Source: an uncultured Prevotella sp. (GTDB lineage: Bacteria > Bacteroidota > Bacteroidia > Bacteroidales > Bacteroidaceae). Taken from it: a stretch of 38,360 bases of DNA. The stretch spans positions 1-38,360 of the forward strand of contig CALUGU010000011.1 of assembly GCA_944320255.1 (NCBI GenBank). The letters run 5' to 3'. Under the pieces are notes generated by a model. It saw nothing but the letters and a program-made list of their open reading frames with translations, had not been told where the DNA came from and searched no databases. Positions 8,271-16,203 of the stretch are shown here, piece after piece (the first letter of the stretch is position 1; every line of letters begins with the position of its first letter). A program made the translations under genes and the position numbers.

Positions 8271-10700
8271 TCAATTCTTGTTCACTCCCTGGCTTTCCAA
8301 GGCTTTCATAAACAGGTCTACAAGGGCTGTCTTGTCGTCGGCTATTGCACTGACGGCGGCGTAGCTGACTGACTTGAAGCGGTTGGCGTAGTTCACCATG
8401 TTGGCAAGGCCAAGCTCGTCCCTGACAAACCTTTCGATGTCGGCGCTTTGCGGGTTGTCGCCGTAGCCTGTGGCCTGGAAGTATCCGAGGTCGGCCTTCG
8501 AGCAGGTTATTATGAGGTTGATGTCATTGAGTTTGCGCCCTTCGCGCTCAAGTATGGATGTCAGGGTTGACAGGGTGCTCTCAACGTCGTATTTCTCGGT
8601 GTCCTTGCAATTATCCTTGAGCCATGCGGCGAAGCTCTCTGATGGTTGCGCGCTGCCGCTTTCGGTGTCGATCATCGACGGGTCGATGAGGAAGATTATC
8701 GCGCCGACGTTATTGTAGAACTCCATGGCCGAGGCACGGCGGCGCGCGGCGTTGATGTCGAACATCTCGCCCGCCACGTCGTAGAAGAACAGGTGATAGG
8801 GCATCAGTCCTAACTTCCTCTTCAGTGTGGCTTGTATGGCCTTGTACCTGTCACTGACTTGGGTCTGTATGCCTGCTCCGTCGTGTATGCGCTTGGCCAC
8901 GGCGGAAATTTTGTTGTTATTGTCGGCGTCAACCTGTGTGAAGTCGCCGCCGAACTTTTCCTGGAGCATTTCCAAGGCCGTAAAAAGCATGTATGACTTG
9001 CCCGACGAACGGTTGCCCACGATGCCTATGTGTACGGGCGTGCCTTGGGCGTTGTCGCCTTCGGTGTTGATGAGCCTGTCACAGTGTTTGCATTTGCGCG
9101 TTAGTTCGGCCTTGCCGTTGAGCAGCATCGTGGGTACTCGTGTGCCTGTCAGGTGGTTGGTCTGGTGGAACACGCCGTACATTCCGGGCGACGGGTTCTT
9201 CGGATACTCCTTACCGTCAACGATGTAGACGAATTCCCCGCTCTTGCTGTTGCCGCAGAACGGGCAGGGACGCTTCACGTTGTAAATCTTGACAACGACG
9301 AACTCGATGGCGCGGAGTATCAGGCTGACAACCATCAGCAGCAGGGCGATGCCGAGGAAGCCGAATATCAGGAGTATGACGATGCCGAAAAGGCCTGCGC
9401 CGTAAGTCTCGAACATTGCCACGGCCCAGTCGAAGGCGTTGACCGAGGCGAAGAAGCTGTCGCCCCACGCCACGAATGTGTCAGCCCAGCGTTCCAGCGT
9501 GTCTTGGAAGGCTACGATCAAGACACCGATGATGATTGGTATCACAGCCAGCCAAAATGCGACGAATATCAATATTACACCTCCCACAAGGCATATCCAG
9601 CCGATGACTATTATTGCCCAGAGGATGATTTTTACAATCCAGAACAGCAGCCATGTGATGCCGCCTACGAGAAGCAGCAAGGCTATCGAGGCGATGAACG
9701 ACACGATTACCGACCCCATGATGATGCCCACCTTGGCGTAGGGCTGGTAGTTGTACATCCAGAGGCGGCGCATACCGTCGTCGCGCACGGTTCCGGCCCA
9801 TTCGCTGAACAGGCTCCAATGCTCGTTGGCCCAGCGCAGGGTGAGCACGATGAAGCCTATCGTCAAGGCGAAGATTATGAACACAAGCACGTTGCTGGGG
9901 TTGCTTGAGCTGCTGTAGCTTGGCGTGTTAAACGACGTTGACCCTGACGTGTCGTTGTCAGCCGGTTTCGCCGTCGCCCCTTCGTAATATTGGTACGACC
10001 TCGTGCGGTAGTCTGTCGTCCGCCCTTTGCGCATCGTGGTGGCCTTTGTCCAGTTGCCGTACTGGTCGTACTCGTAAATCACGGTGTCGCGCCTTCTCAC
10101 GTCGCCGTCTTTGTCGTAATGTACTATCGACATCTCGTTGCCGTGGATGTCGCACGTGGCTTCCTTGTAGCGTCCGTCAGGATAGTCGGTGCGCATTGAG
10201 GCCCTCGTGCCTGCGCCGTTGTAGGTGAAGGTGACGGTGGTCTCGTCGGAGGAGTCAAGTTCCTTGTAAATACGCTTCGTTACGAGGCCTTCGTCGTTGT
10301 ATTCAAAGGTGAACGTCAGTCCCTCGGTTTCGGCTGCGTCTGTGTAAAACGTCTCTTTTACAAGCTGTTCGCCGGAAAACTCGGCCTTGAACTTGGCCAC
10401 GTCGGGCGACGAGATGCTTTCTATCTTGTCGCCGTCGCCGTAAATGTAATTTGTCACGGTGGAGTCGCCTTTGGCGTAGTACACTTTTTTCTGCAATATG
10501 CCGTTGCGCGAGTAATCGTAACGCTCGGCTGACGAGACGTAACCGTCAGTATAGTCGGACACGACGTAGTATCTCACCGGGCCGTTCAGGTTGTTGTATT
10601 TCAGGCCGAACGGGTATCCGTTGTTCGGCTTGAAGCCGCCGTCGCAGGCGGCTAAGACCGCCGCCGCGACGAGCGTAAGCATCAGTTTGAGGTGTTTCAT
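8271..10700 (-). CDS. Lipoprotein with YD-like repeats fused through membrane helices to a zinc-ribbon GTPase
   Basis: Predicted signal-transducing protein of 809 residues. A lipoprotein signal peptide ends in LAAC (Cys19). Residues about 35-245 are tyrosine- and aspartate-rich repeats such as YNDEGLVTKRIY and YDQYGNWTKATT, like RHS/YD or MORN-type repeats, presumably outside the inner membrane. About six hydrophobic segments fill residues 268-475. A CPFCG...CKHCD zinc ribbon (about 477-540) leads into a G domain with P-loop GNRSSGKS (about 560), switch motif DVAGE (about 640) and CSKADL as the base-recognition loop (about 731). The G domain resembles the double-GTPase (DO-GTPase) families. 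It is the last gene of the operon, starting three bases after the GAP1-like gene. The fusion suggests that binding outside is linked to GTP hydrolysis inside; this is inference. The exact number of membrane passes is not certain. Confidence 0.8.
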   Translation of the reverse strand: MKHLKLMLTLVAAAVLAACDGGFKPNNGYPFGLKYNNLNGPVRYYVVSDYTDGYVSSAERYDYSRNGILQKKVYYAKGDSTVTNYIYGDGDKIESISSPDVAKFKAEFSGEQLVKETFYTDAAETEGLTFTFEYNDEGLVTKRIYKELDSSDETTVTFTYNGAGTRASMRTDYPDGRYKEATCDIHGNEMSIVHYDKDGDVRRRDTVIYEYDQYGNWTKATTMRKGRTTDYRTRSYQYYEGATAKPADNDTSGSTSFNTPSYSSSSNPSNVLVFIIFALTIGFIVLTLRWANEHWSLFSEWAGTVRDDGMRRLWMYNYQPYAKVGIIMGSVIVSFIASIALLLLVGGITWLLFWIVKIILWAIIVIGWICLVGGVILIFVAFWLAVIPIIIGVLIVAFQDTLERWADTFVAWGDSFFASVNAFDWAVAMFETYGAGLFGIVILLIFGFLGIALLLMVVSLILRAIEFVVVKIYNVKRPCPFCGNSKSGEFVYIVDGKEYPKNPSPGMYGVFHQTNHLTGTRVPTMLLNGKAELTRKCKHCDRLINTEGDNAQGTPVHIGIVGNRSSGKSYMLFTALEMLQEKFGGDFTQVDADNNNKISAVAKRIHDGAGIQTQVSDRYKAIQATLKRKLGLMPYHLFFYDVAGEMFDINAARRRASAMEFYNNVGAIIFLIDPSMIDTESGSAQPSESFAAWLKDNCKDTEKYDVESTLSTLTSILEREGRKLNDINLIITCSKADLGYFQATGYGDNPQSADIERFVRDELGLANMVNYANRFKSVSYAAVSAIADDKTALVDLFMKALESQGVNKN

Positions 10701-10703
10701 GGC

Positions 10704-12926
10704 TTATTTCTTTTTGTTGAACTTGCGGAGCAAACGCTTGAAGAAGCCGAACTCCTTGCTTATGAAGCCGGCGAGGCGTTCGTCGCCGCAGTTTTTCATA
10801 AACTCGTTGCGCTCGTCTTTGCTCCATTTGGCTGCGTCGATGATGGCGAGCACGAACTTTCCGCGTTCGTCGCCGAGTATCGCCGAGCCCCATGCCGCCT
10901 TAACCATGTACTTTGTTTCCTCTTTTTTTATTGGGCTGCCGTCGGCCATGTATTCGGCTATCTTTTTAGTGTCGGTGTCGCGCCGCAGCCATTTTGAGAA
11001 TATTGTAAGGCGTTCGCCGGCATCCTTGCCGAGGCGTTTGGCCATCATCAGTTCCTTGAACGAGCCTTTGGCCGTGTCCGCCGTCACTACGCCTTTATTC
11101 AGGTTGAGCAACGTCTCAAACACGTCTCTTGAACTGTTTTTAACCTTTGCGCCAGCTAAGAGTTTCCTTATCCATTCGGCATTGGCCTTTTGCGGCTTGT
11201 CATAACAATGTTTTTCATATTGCGCGATGACGGATGAAAAGTCCATTTTGGCGGAACATTCCGTAGGAAGTTCGCCAACTAAAAGTTCAATACACTTCAC
11301 GATGCCGTCTTTTTTGGCGATGCCTTCATAATATTCATTCACCATAGGCTCGAAAAATTCTGCCGTGTCGGGATGGTTGATGATGTACGGGTATAGCTGT
11401 TCCTTATATTGTGGCAGCGGGAAGATGCTTTTTACGAGCGTCATTTTATCGGATACAGCCGACTGTAAAGCCGTGCCCACCACGCCGACGTACTCTGAAG
11501 GCAGGGTTTCGCCGAACTGATCTTTTACTAAGCGAAGCCATACATCCGGGCTTTGTATTTTCTTTATGGCATCGAAAAAATAATTCTTATCTACACGTTT
11601 GGTGTTGACATACTGCACCGTCTCAATGCCGAAGTCCCTGACATAATCGGCCAGCTTGCCGTCGATGAACATTAACTCCGTGACATCTTGCCGTGCATCA
11701 TTTATGTCAAGAAGCTCTTTCATGTTCTCCAACAGGTATTTCACGACGCCCATAGCCTCCTTGTTGCGTCCGCCTGTCAGTTCATTGCAGATCGTGCGGT
11801 TGACTGACGCCTTCAGCACTTTGGCTTTGTCTTCGGGCATGTTGGCCTTCTGCACTTTTGTGAAGAAATCAGGTGTCAGGTCGCCGAGTTTCAGCTCGAT
11901 GTCGGTCTCTGTCGCCACGAACAGGTTGTAGAGGAACGCATAGTCGGTGTCGGCCTGCACCGACACGCCAATGAGATACTCGACGAGGGCGCGGAACAGC
12001 CTGTAATCGCCACGGTCTGAGGCTTCGGTTATTTTAAGGAAATACGGGTTGCCGAAGTCGATGTTCTTAGAGCCGTCGCCGCGCAGGTCGAGAGTGACGT
12101 AATTGTCGGTGTAAATCTCGGTCTCGTTGTATTCGTTGACGAATATCATCCTGTAACCCGTCGGCATGCCGTAGCCTTGCAGGTAGTTTGTCTGGAAATA
12201 CTTGTCGCCTACGAGGCCGTCGGGCAGGGCGGCGAGGGCTTTCAATATGTGGGGCACGGTGTCCTCGTTGGCGATGAACACAATTTTTTGCAGGCCTTCT
12301 TCTTTGCCTAAGTCGTGGTTGATTTTGGTCTGGAGCAGCGCCGTGGCCACTTTCGCCGTCAGTGCGTTTACCGTCGGTGCGCCGTCAGCCGGTTCGGCTA
12401 TTGTTATTTCCCTTGGTTCGAGCGGTTGCGGTTCTCCCGTCAACAGGGTTTTCAGTTCCGGGTTGTCAGGTGTGCAGGTGTTGTCTTTCGGCAGGAAAAC
12501 GCCTTGGCGCACAAGCTCGTAGAACAGGCCGGCCGTAGGGCGTTGGTCGAACACGAGCGTGTCGGCCAAGTAGTTAGACCCTGTGCGGCGCGCCGATTCC
12601 TTACCGCAGAAATAGCCGTAGTCGATGCCTACGTAAGTAGAGCAGGCCACGGCGTACCATTCCTTGCCGTTGTCGTCGCGCACGGCGGTGTATTTCAGCG
12701 TCCTTGGATAGCGTGTCACGATGGCCGGGTCGTCAGTCAGCTGTTGCATCGACACCTTCCGGTCCATGGTGGTTTCGTAAGTTGCGCTTACCGCGTCAGA
12801 CACTTTCCGTGCGAGGTTCTCGTCAAGTCCGCGGGTTATTGTCCTTATGCCGAAGCCTGGCTGTCCGTTTAAGAGTGATTTTTGCGTGGAGCCTTCTATT
12901 ATCTCGTAAAATCTGAATGTTTTCAT
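10704..12926 (-). CDS. GAP1-like GTPase-associated protein
   Basis: Protein of 740 residues with no signal peptide, probably cytoplasmic. The N-terminus (RFYEIIEGSTQKSLLNGQPG, then GIDYGYFCGK and a GSNYLADTLVF strand) looks like the N-terminal domain of the GTPase-associated protein 1 family, which accompanies double-GTPases in conflict systems; the rest is helical with no known catalytic motif visible. I chose the ATG at 12926, 11 bases after the upstream stop codon, over one at 12983 that would overlap the GTPase gene by 46 bases and add 19 residues before the conserved start. It lies between two zinc-ribbon GTPases of the same family, so a role as their regulator or adaptor is likely. The GAP1 assignment is from remembered family features, not a search. 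Confidence 0.65.
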   Translation of the reverse strand: MKTFRFYEIIEGSTQKSLLNGQPGFGIRTITRGLDENLARKVSDAVSATYETTMDRKVSMQQLTDDPAIVTRYPRTLKYTAVRDDNGKEWYAVACSTYVGIDYGYFCGKESARRTGSNYLADTLVFDQRPTAGLFYELVRQGVFLPKDNTCTPDNPELKTLLTGEPQPLEPREITIAEPADGAPTVNALTAKVATALLQTKINHDLGKEEGLQKIVFIANEDTVPHILKALAALPDGLVGDKYFQTNYLQGYGMPTGYRMIFVNEYNETEIYTDNYVTLDLRGDGSKNIDFGNPYFLKITEASDRGDYRLFRALVEYLIGVSVQADTDYAFLYNLFVATETDIELKLGDLTPDFFTKVQKANMPEDKAKVLKASVNRTICNELTGGRNKEAMGVVKYLLENMKELLDINDARQDVTELMFIDGKLADYVRDFGIETVQYVNTKRVDKNYFFDAIKKIQSPDVWLRLVKDQFGETLPSEYVGVVGTALQSAVSDKMTLVKSIFPLPQYKEQLYPYIINHPDTAEFFEPMVNEYYEGIAKKDGIVKCIELLVGELPTECSAKMDFSSVIAQYEKHCYDKPQKANAEWIRKLLAGAKVKNSSRDVFETLLNLNKGVVTADTAKGSFKELMMAKRLGKDAGERLTIFSKWLRRDTDTKKIAEYMADGSPIKKEETKYMVKAAWGSAILGDERGKFVLAIIDAAKWSKDERNEFMKNCGDERLAGFISKEFGFFKRLLRKFNKKK

Positions 12927-12937
12927 GGGGTTGTCAG

Positions 12938-14140
12938 TTATTTGCTTTTTAAAATCGGGTATCCAAGTTGGTCGAGTATCCACACCAATGGATCAAGCAC
13001 ACGGTAAGGCGTGATGCCTTTAATGGTGTTTTGCGCGTCGGGGTTTTTTCCAAGGGCCGAGAAGCCGAAGTACTTGGCATTCTTATATCTTCCCGATCCC
13101 GTGGTGTTGTTGACGAAGTCAACTCCGCCCCACATGCACAGTGCGCTCTTGATGCCGTCGCTTACGGCGTCGATGTCGTCCATCCTCACTCCGCCGCCGC
13201 TTAGGTAAGGGCTGTTCTGGTCGAGCGACATTCCCGGTATGGCCGTGTCGGCGAAGACGTCGGCGTTTTGCAGTATTGCGTCTATCTTGCTGAAGGCGAA
13301 GGCCATAGGCGTGTTGAAGTGGGCTTCTTTCTTGGTTTTATCGCCGTTGCGGAAGTGGTCAACGATGTTGTTTAATATCACGTTGTATTCCAATTCTATG
13401 TCGTCCTTGATTCCTAATTTGTCATGGACGTACTTGATTGAGAACGTGTCGAGAAGGAATATCACGGCGTCGCTTTCATCAAGGAATTTCACGTTCTTTG
13501 ATATGTTCTTCGGCTCGTTGAAGTTCTCGCCCGCCGTGTCGTAGAACACTAAGTAAAGAGGTTTCTTCACGCCGGCCTGCGTCACGGTGAATATCAGCGG
13601 TATCTTTGATTGCGCATCATTTATTTTTGTTTGTGCAGGCAGTTCTCCATTTTTGAACAGCACGTTGTAGAATTTTTCCTGGTACCTGACTTGTGTGCAG
13701 TTTTCGTTGTTGTCGGCCACGGTCGAGGCAAGTACGCCGAGGTTCTGGCCTATCTTGCCGCCGTTCTTCCTGAGTTGGTCTATGAGCACCGTGATGTAAT
13801 TCGTCTTTCCGCTGCTGCGCGCGCCGATGATTGATATGATGTAACCCTTGTGCTCAACCATCTCTTTGGGTATCATATTGTGGCAGTGGGGGCATATCAC
13901 GGTGTACGACGTGTGGCCGCACCCAGGGCATTTGGCGGAGTCGGGCATCTTGTCCATCATTTTTGCCCACTTACCCAGGTCGTTCTGAAAGGCGGGTGGC
14001 ATTTTAATATCATTTTTATCCCAGAACTTCAAGAAAACCTTATCTTCTTCTTTTTTCTCGCATTCGTCGTTGGTGCAGCGGAACATCACTTCGCTGCGGT
14101 TAAATTCCTCAAAGCAATAAGGACATACTATTTTCGCCAT
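12938..14140 (-). CDS. Soluble zinc-ribbon GTPase (double-GTPase-like)
   Basis: P-loop GTPase of 400 residues. Two cysteine clusters precede the G domain: C6-C9-C22-C27 and C71-C74-C83-C86, both of zinc-ribbon type. The P-loop is GARSSGKT (106-113), the G3 motif is DTAGE (201-205), a DESDAVIFLLD strand follows, and SKID (284-287) is in the place of NKxD. No membrane segment. The P-loop pattern GxRSSGK and the DxAGE motif are the same as in the membrane-bound GTPase encoded at 8271-10700, so the two are likely paralogues that work as a pair. It lies 38 bases after the 674-residue gene and 11 bases before the GAP1-like gene, in one operon. The stop codon and the following gap resemble the CRISPR anti-repeat (see findings). 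Confidence 0.8.
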   Translation of the reverse strand: MAKIVCPYCFEEFNRSEVMFRCTNDECEKKEEDKVFLKFWDKNDIKMPPAFQNDLGKWAKMMDKMPDSAKCPGCGHTSYTVICPHCHNMIPKEMVEHKGYIISIIGARSSGKTNYITVLIDQLRKNGGKIGQNLGVLASTVADNNENCTQVRYQEKFYNVLFKNGELPAQTKINDAQSKIPLIFTVTQAGVKKPLYLVFYDTAGENFNEPKNISKNVKFLDESDAVIFLLDTFSIKYVHDKLGIKDDIELEYNVILNNIVDHFRNGDKTKKEAHFNTPMAFAFSKIDAILQNADVFADTAIPGMSLDQNSPYLSGGGVRMDDIDAVSDGIKSALCMWGGVDFVNNTTGSGRYKNAKYFGFSALGKNPDAQNTIKGITPYRVLDPLVWILDQLGYPILKSK

Positions 14141-14178
14141 ATTCTTTCTTTTTTTAATATAATGATTTCACTTCCAGC

Positions 14179-16203
14179 TTATTTTACGCTTTTCACTTCA
14201 GGCACGATTTTCACCTTGGCGTTGCCGTCTGCCGGTATTATGATGAAATACAGCGGAACTTTTTTATTGTTGCGCTGGTAAGAAATTGTGAATTTCCTCG
14301 CGCCGCCCGTTGCCAGTTCGCTGTGATGGATTGTAAAGTGCGACTTGAAGTTATTCTTGTTGTAGATGGAGTTTCCTTCCTGTATCAGCACGTACAGGTC
14401 GCAGGGCGGTTCGCTCTCGGCTTGTAGCGTCACAGAATACTTGTCCTTGTTGGTAAACAACTTGGTCTCGCTTTTGGCCTCCGTGTAGTTAACCTTTACC
14501 GTCGTTACGGCGGCCTTGCATTTCACCTCGGAGCTTGTCATTGTCTCGCCGTCGCTGCAGGTGAAAAGCGACGACACGCCTACCTCCACGTCGCCTGTTT
14601 TCGGCAATGATGGCAATTCAAACTCAGGCTCCGCCGCGCCGCGCTCTATGTCTTGCCACATTTCGTTGCCGTCGGCGTCAGTCCACTTGACGCGCACCGC
14701 CGGCACGCCGTCCCACAGCCACACTACCTTGACGTGGCCGGGCACGGTGGCGTCCGTCCGCACTCCGCGCGGTGGCACCATCGAGCTGACGCACACCTCG
14801 TTGCCGGCCACGGCTATGCCTCCGCCGACCGTCACGGGCAGGTAGAACCGCTGGCCGCAAAAGTCTTTCTTCACGATGTGCTCCGTGTCGAGCGAAGATA
14901 TTGTTTCGGCGTTCAATGCGCCGGTGTCTTCCACTCTGTCGTTGGGGTGCAGGCCGAAAGGCTTGTCGCCGACGTATATCTTAACTTCGCCCCTGTTTGG
15001 CTTGCTCCATTTCAGTACGGCCTTGTCTGCGTCGTCGGCTACGGTCAGGCGCACGGCTTCCGGCATCTGCGCCGCCATAGTGCTGACGTTTATGTCGCAG
15101 CCGCGCGTTTCCTTGCGGCATCCGGCGTCGTCGGTGTACACCAAGACTAACGAATAAGAATACTCGTGCGCCGGTTGCAGCCCTGTGTCGGTAAGCTCCG
15201 GCAGCAAGCGCGTAATGGTGCGTATCTTCTTGCCGCCGCGCAACACGTCAACCTCGTTGAACCCTTCGGGGATGTCAATATTGAACTTGACAAAATCCTC
15301 GCCACGCTCTATGCCGATGTTCTTGCGCGCCAAGCCGTCGGCCACGAAAACGCCTCCGGGCTGCCCGTTCTGGTTGAGGTCGTCCATTATGAGGTTAAGC
15401 ACGTCTTTGCGCAGGTTGTCGTCCACCTGCACCATATCCGGCAGGAAGCCGTTGAGCACGTCAACGAAATACTTGTTGCCGGCCAGTCCCGTCGAGAGCA
15501 CCATCACCGTGTCGCCGTCGTCGGTCTTGTAGGCCGTGCGGAAATCCCTCATGGCTGACAGCAGGGTTGCGCTGCCGTGGTCGATGCTGTTGTCTACTTC
15601 GGCGTCGCGCCGTTTGACGAAAAACTCTCTTGTTTCGCCTTCAAGCTGTATCTCGCCTTGAAGTTCCGCCTTGCCCGAAGCTATGAACTCCGCCGCTACG
15701 CGGAGCACGTCGGAGAAATCTTTTTGTTTGTTCAGGTACGGAGCGTCGTCGAGCAGTTTCTTCCAAATGCATTCGGCCAAGACGGCCACGCGGGGGTCGT
15801 TGCCGGCACCGTCGATGCGCGCCTCGTGTAGCAGTTTTGTTTCGCTGGCCTGGTAAAGGCGCATGAACAAGTCGCCGCCGTCAGCCGTCAGCACTAATGC
15901 GAAGCCGTGCCCCTTGAGCCCTTTGCACAGCCACTCGTCGAAATCGTATTCGCGCAGGCCGGCCATGCCTTGCCCTGACAGTAGGCCGAGAAAAGTGTCT
16001 TTTTCTTTTTTCGCAAACGCCGGCGAGAACATTACCCCTACACCGACGCCTGTGCTGGCGGCGGAAAGGGCGTCCCACGCCGAAGCGTCGCCCGCTTTCT
16101 TGCGTTCCAGCTCGAAAGCCGAGTAACGGCCATAATTGTCCAATCGTCCCCCGTAAAGGCACGAGCCTTCACGGGAGACGGTCATAAGATAGCTGTTGTT
16201 CAT
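14179..16203 (-). CDS. Operon protein with possible degenerate Hsp70-like N-terminus and beta-sandwich repeats
   Basis: I do not recognise this 674-residue protein as a named family. It has no signal peptide. Residues 1-300 contain a stretch, VMVLSTGLAGNKYFVDVLNG (about 231-250), followed by GVFVADGLARK, that looks like the last part of an actin/Hsp70 ATPase fold (gly-rich turn, helix, then the ADGLA element), but the phosphate-binding Asp-Gly loops are not evident, so it may be inactive. The C-terminal half is a series of beta-rich modules with fibronectin III-like alternation (for example VKVVWLWDGVPAVRVKWTDA). Its ATG overlaps the stop codon of the 1301-residue ATPase gene (ATGA at 16200-16203), which implies translational coupling and probably a direct partnership with that protein. 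Confidence 0.6.
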   Translation of the reverse strand: MNNSYLMTVSREGSCLYGGRLDNYGRYSAFELERKKAGDASAWDALSAASTGVGVGVMFSPAFAKKEKDTFLGLLSGQGMAGLREYDFDEWLCKGLKGHGFALVLTADGGDLFMRLYQASETKLLHEARIDGAGNDPRVAVLAECIWKKLLDDAPYLNKQKDFSDVLRVAAEFIASGKAELQGEIQLEGETREFFVKRRDAEVDNSIDHGSATLLSAMRDFRTAYKTDDGDTVMVLSTGLAGNKYFVDVLNGFLPDMVQVDDNLRKDVLNLIMDDLNQNGQPGGVFVADGLARKNIGIERGEDFVKFNIDIPEGFNEVDVLRGGKKIRTITRLLPELTDTGLQPAHEYSYSLVLVYTDDAGCRKETRGCDINVSTMAAQMPEAVRLTVADDADKAVLKWSKPNRGEVKIYVGDKPFGLHPNDRVEDTGALNAETISSLDTEHIVKKDFCGQRFYLPVTVGGGIAVAGNEVCVSSMVPPRGVRTDATVPGHVKVVWLWDGVPAVRVKWTDADGNEMWQDIERGAAEPEFELPSLPKTGDVEVGVSSLFTCSDGETMTSSEVKCKAAVTTVKVNYTEAKSETKLFTNKDKYSVTLQAESEPPCDLYVLIQEGNSIYNKNNFKSHFTIHHSELATGGARKFTISYQRNNKKVPLYFIIIPADGNAKVKIVPEVKSVK

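Noticed and set aside
12927..12983. Longer start for the GAP1-like gene
   Set aside because: It would overlap the GTPase gene by 46 bases and add 19 residues with no family support; the ATG at 12926 follows the stop codon.
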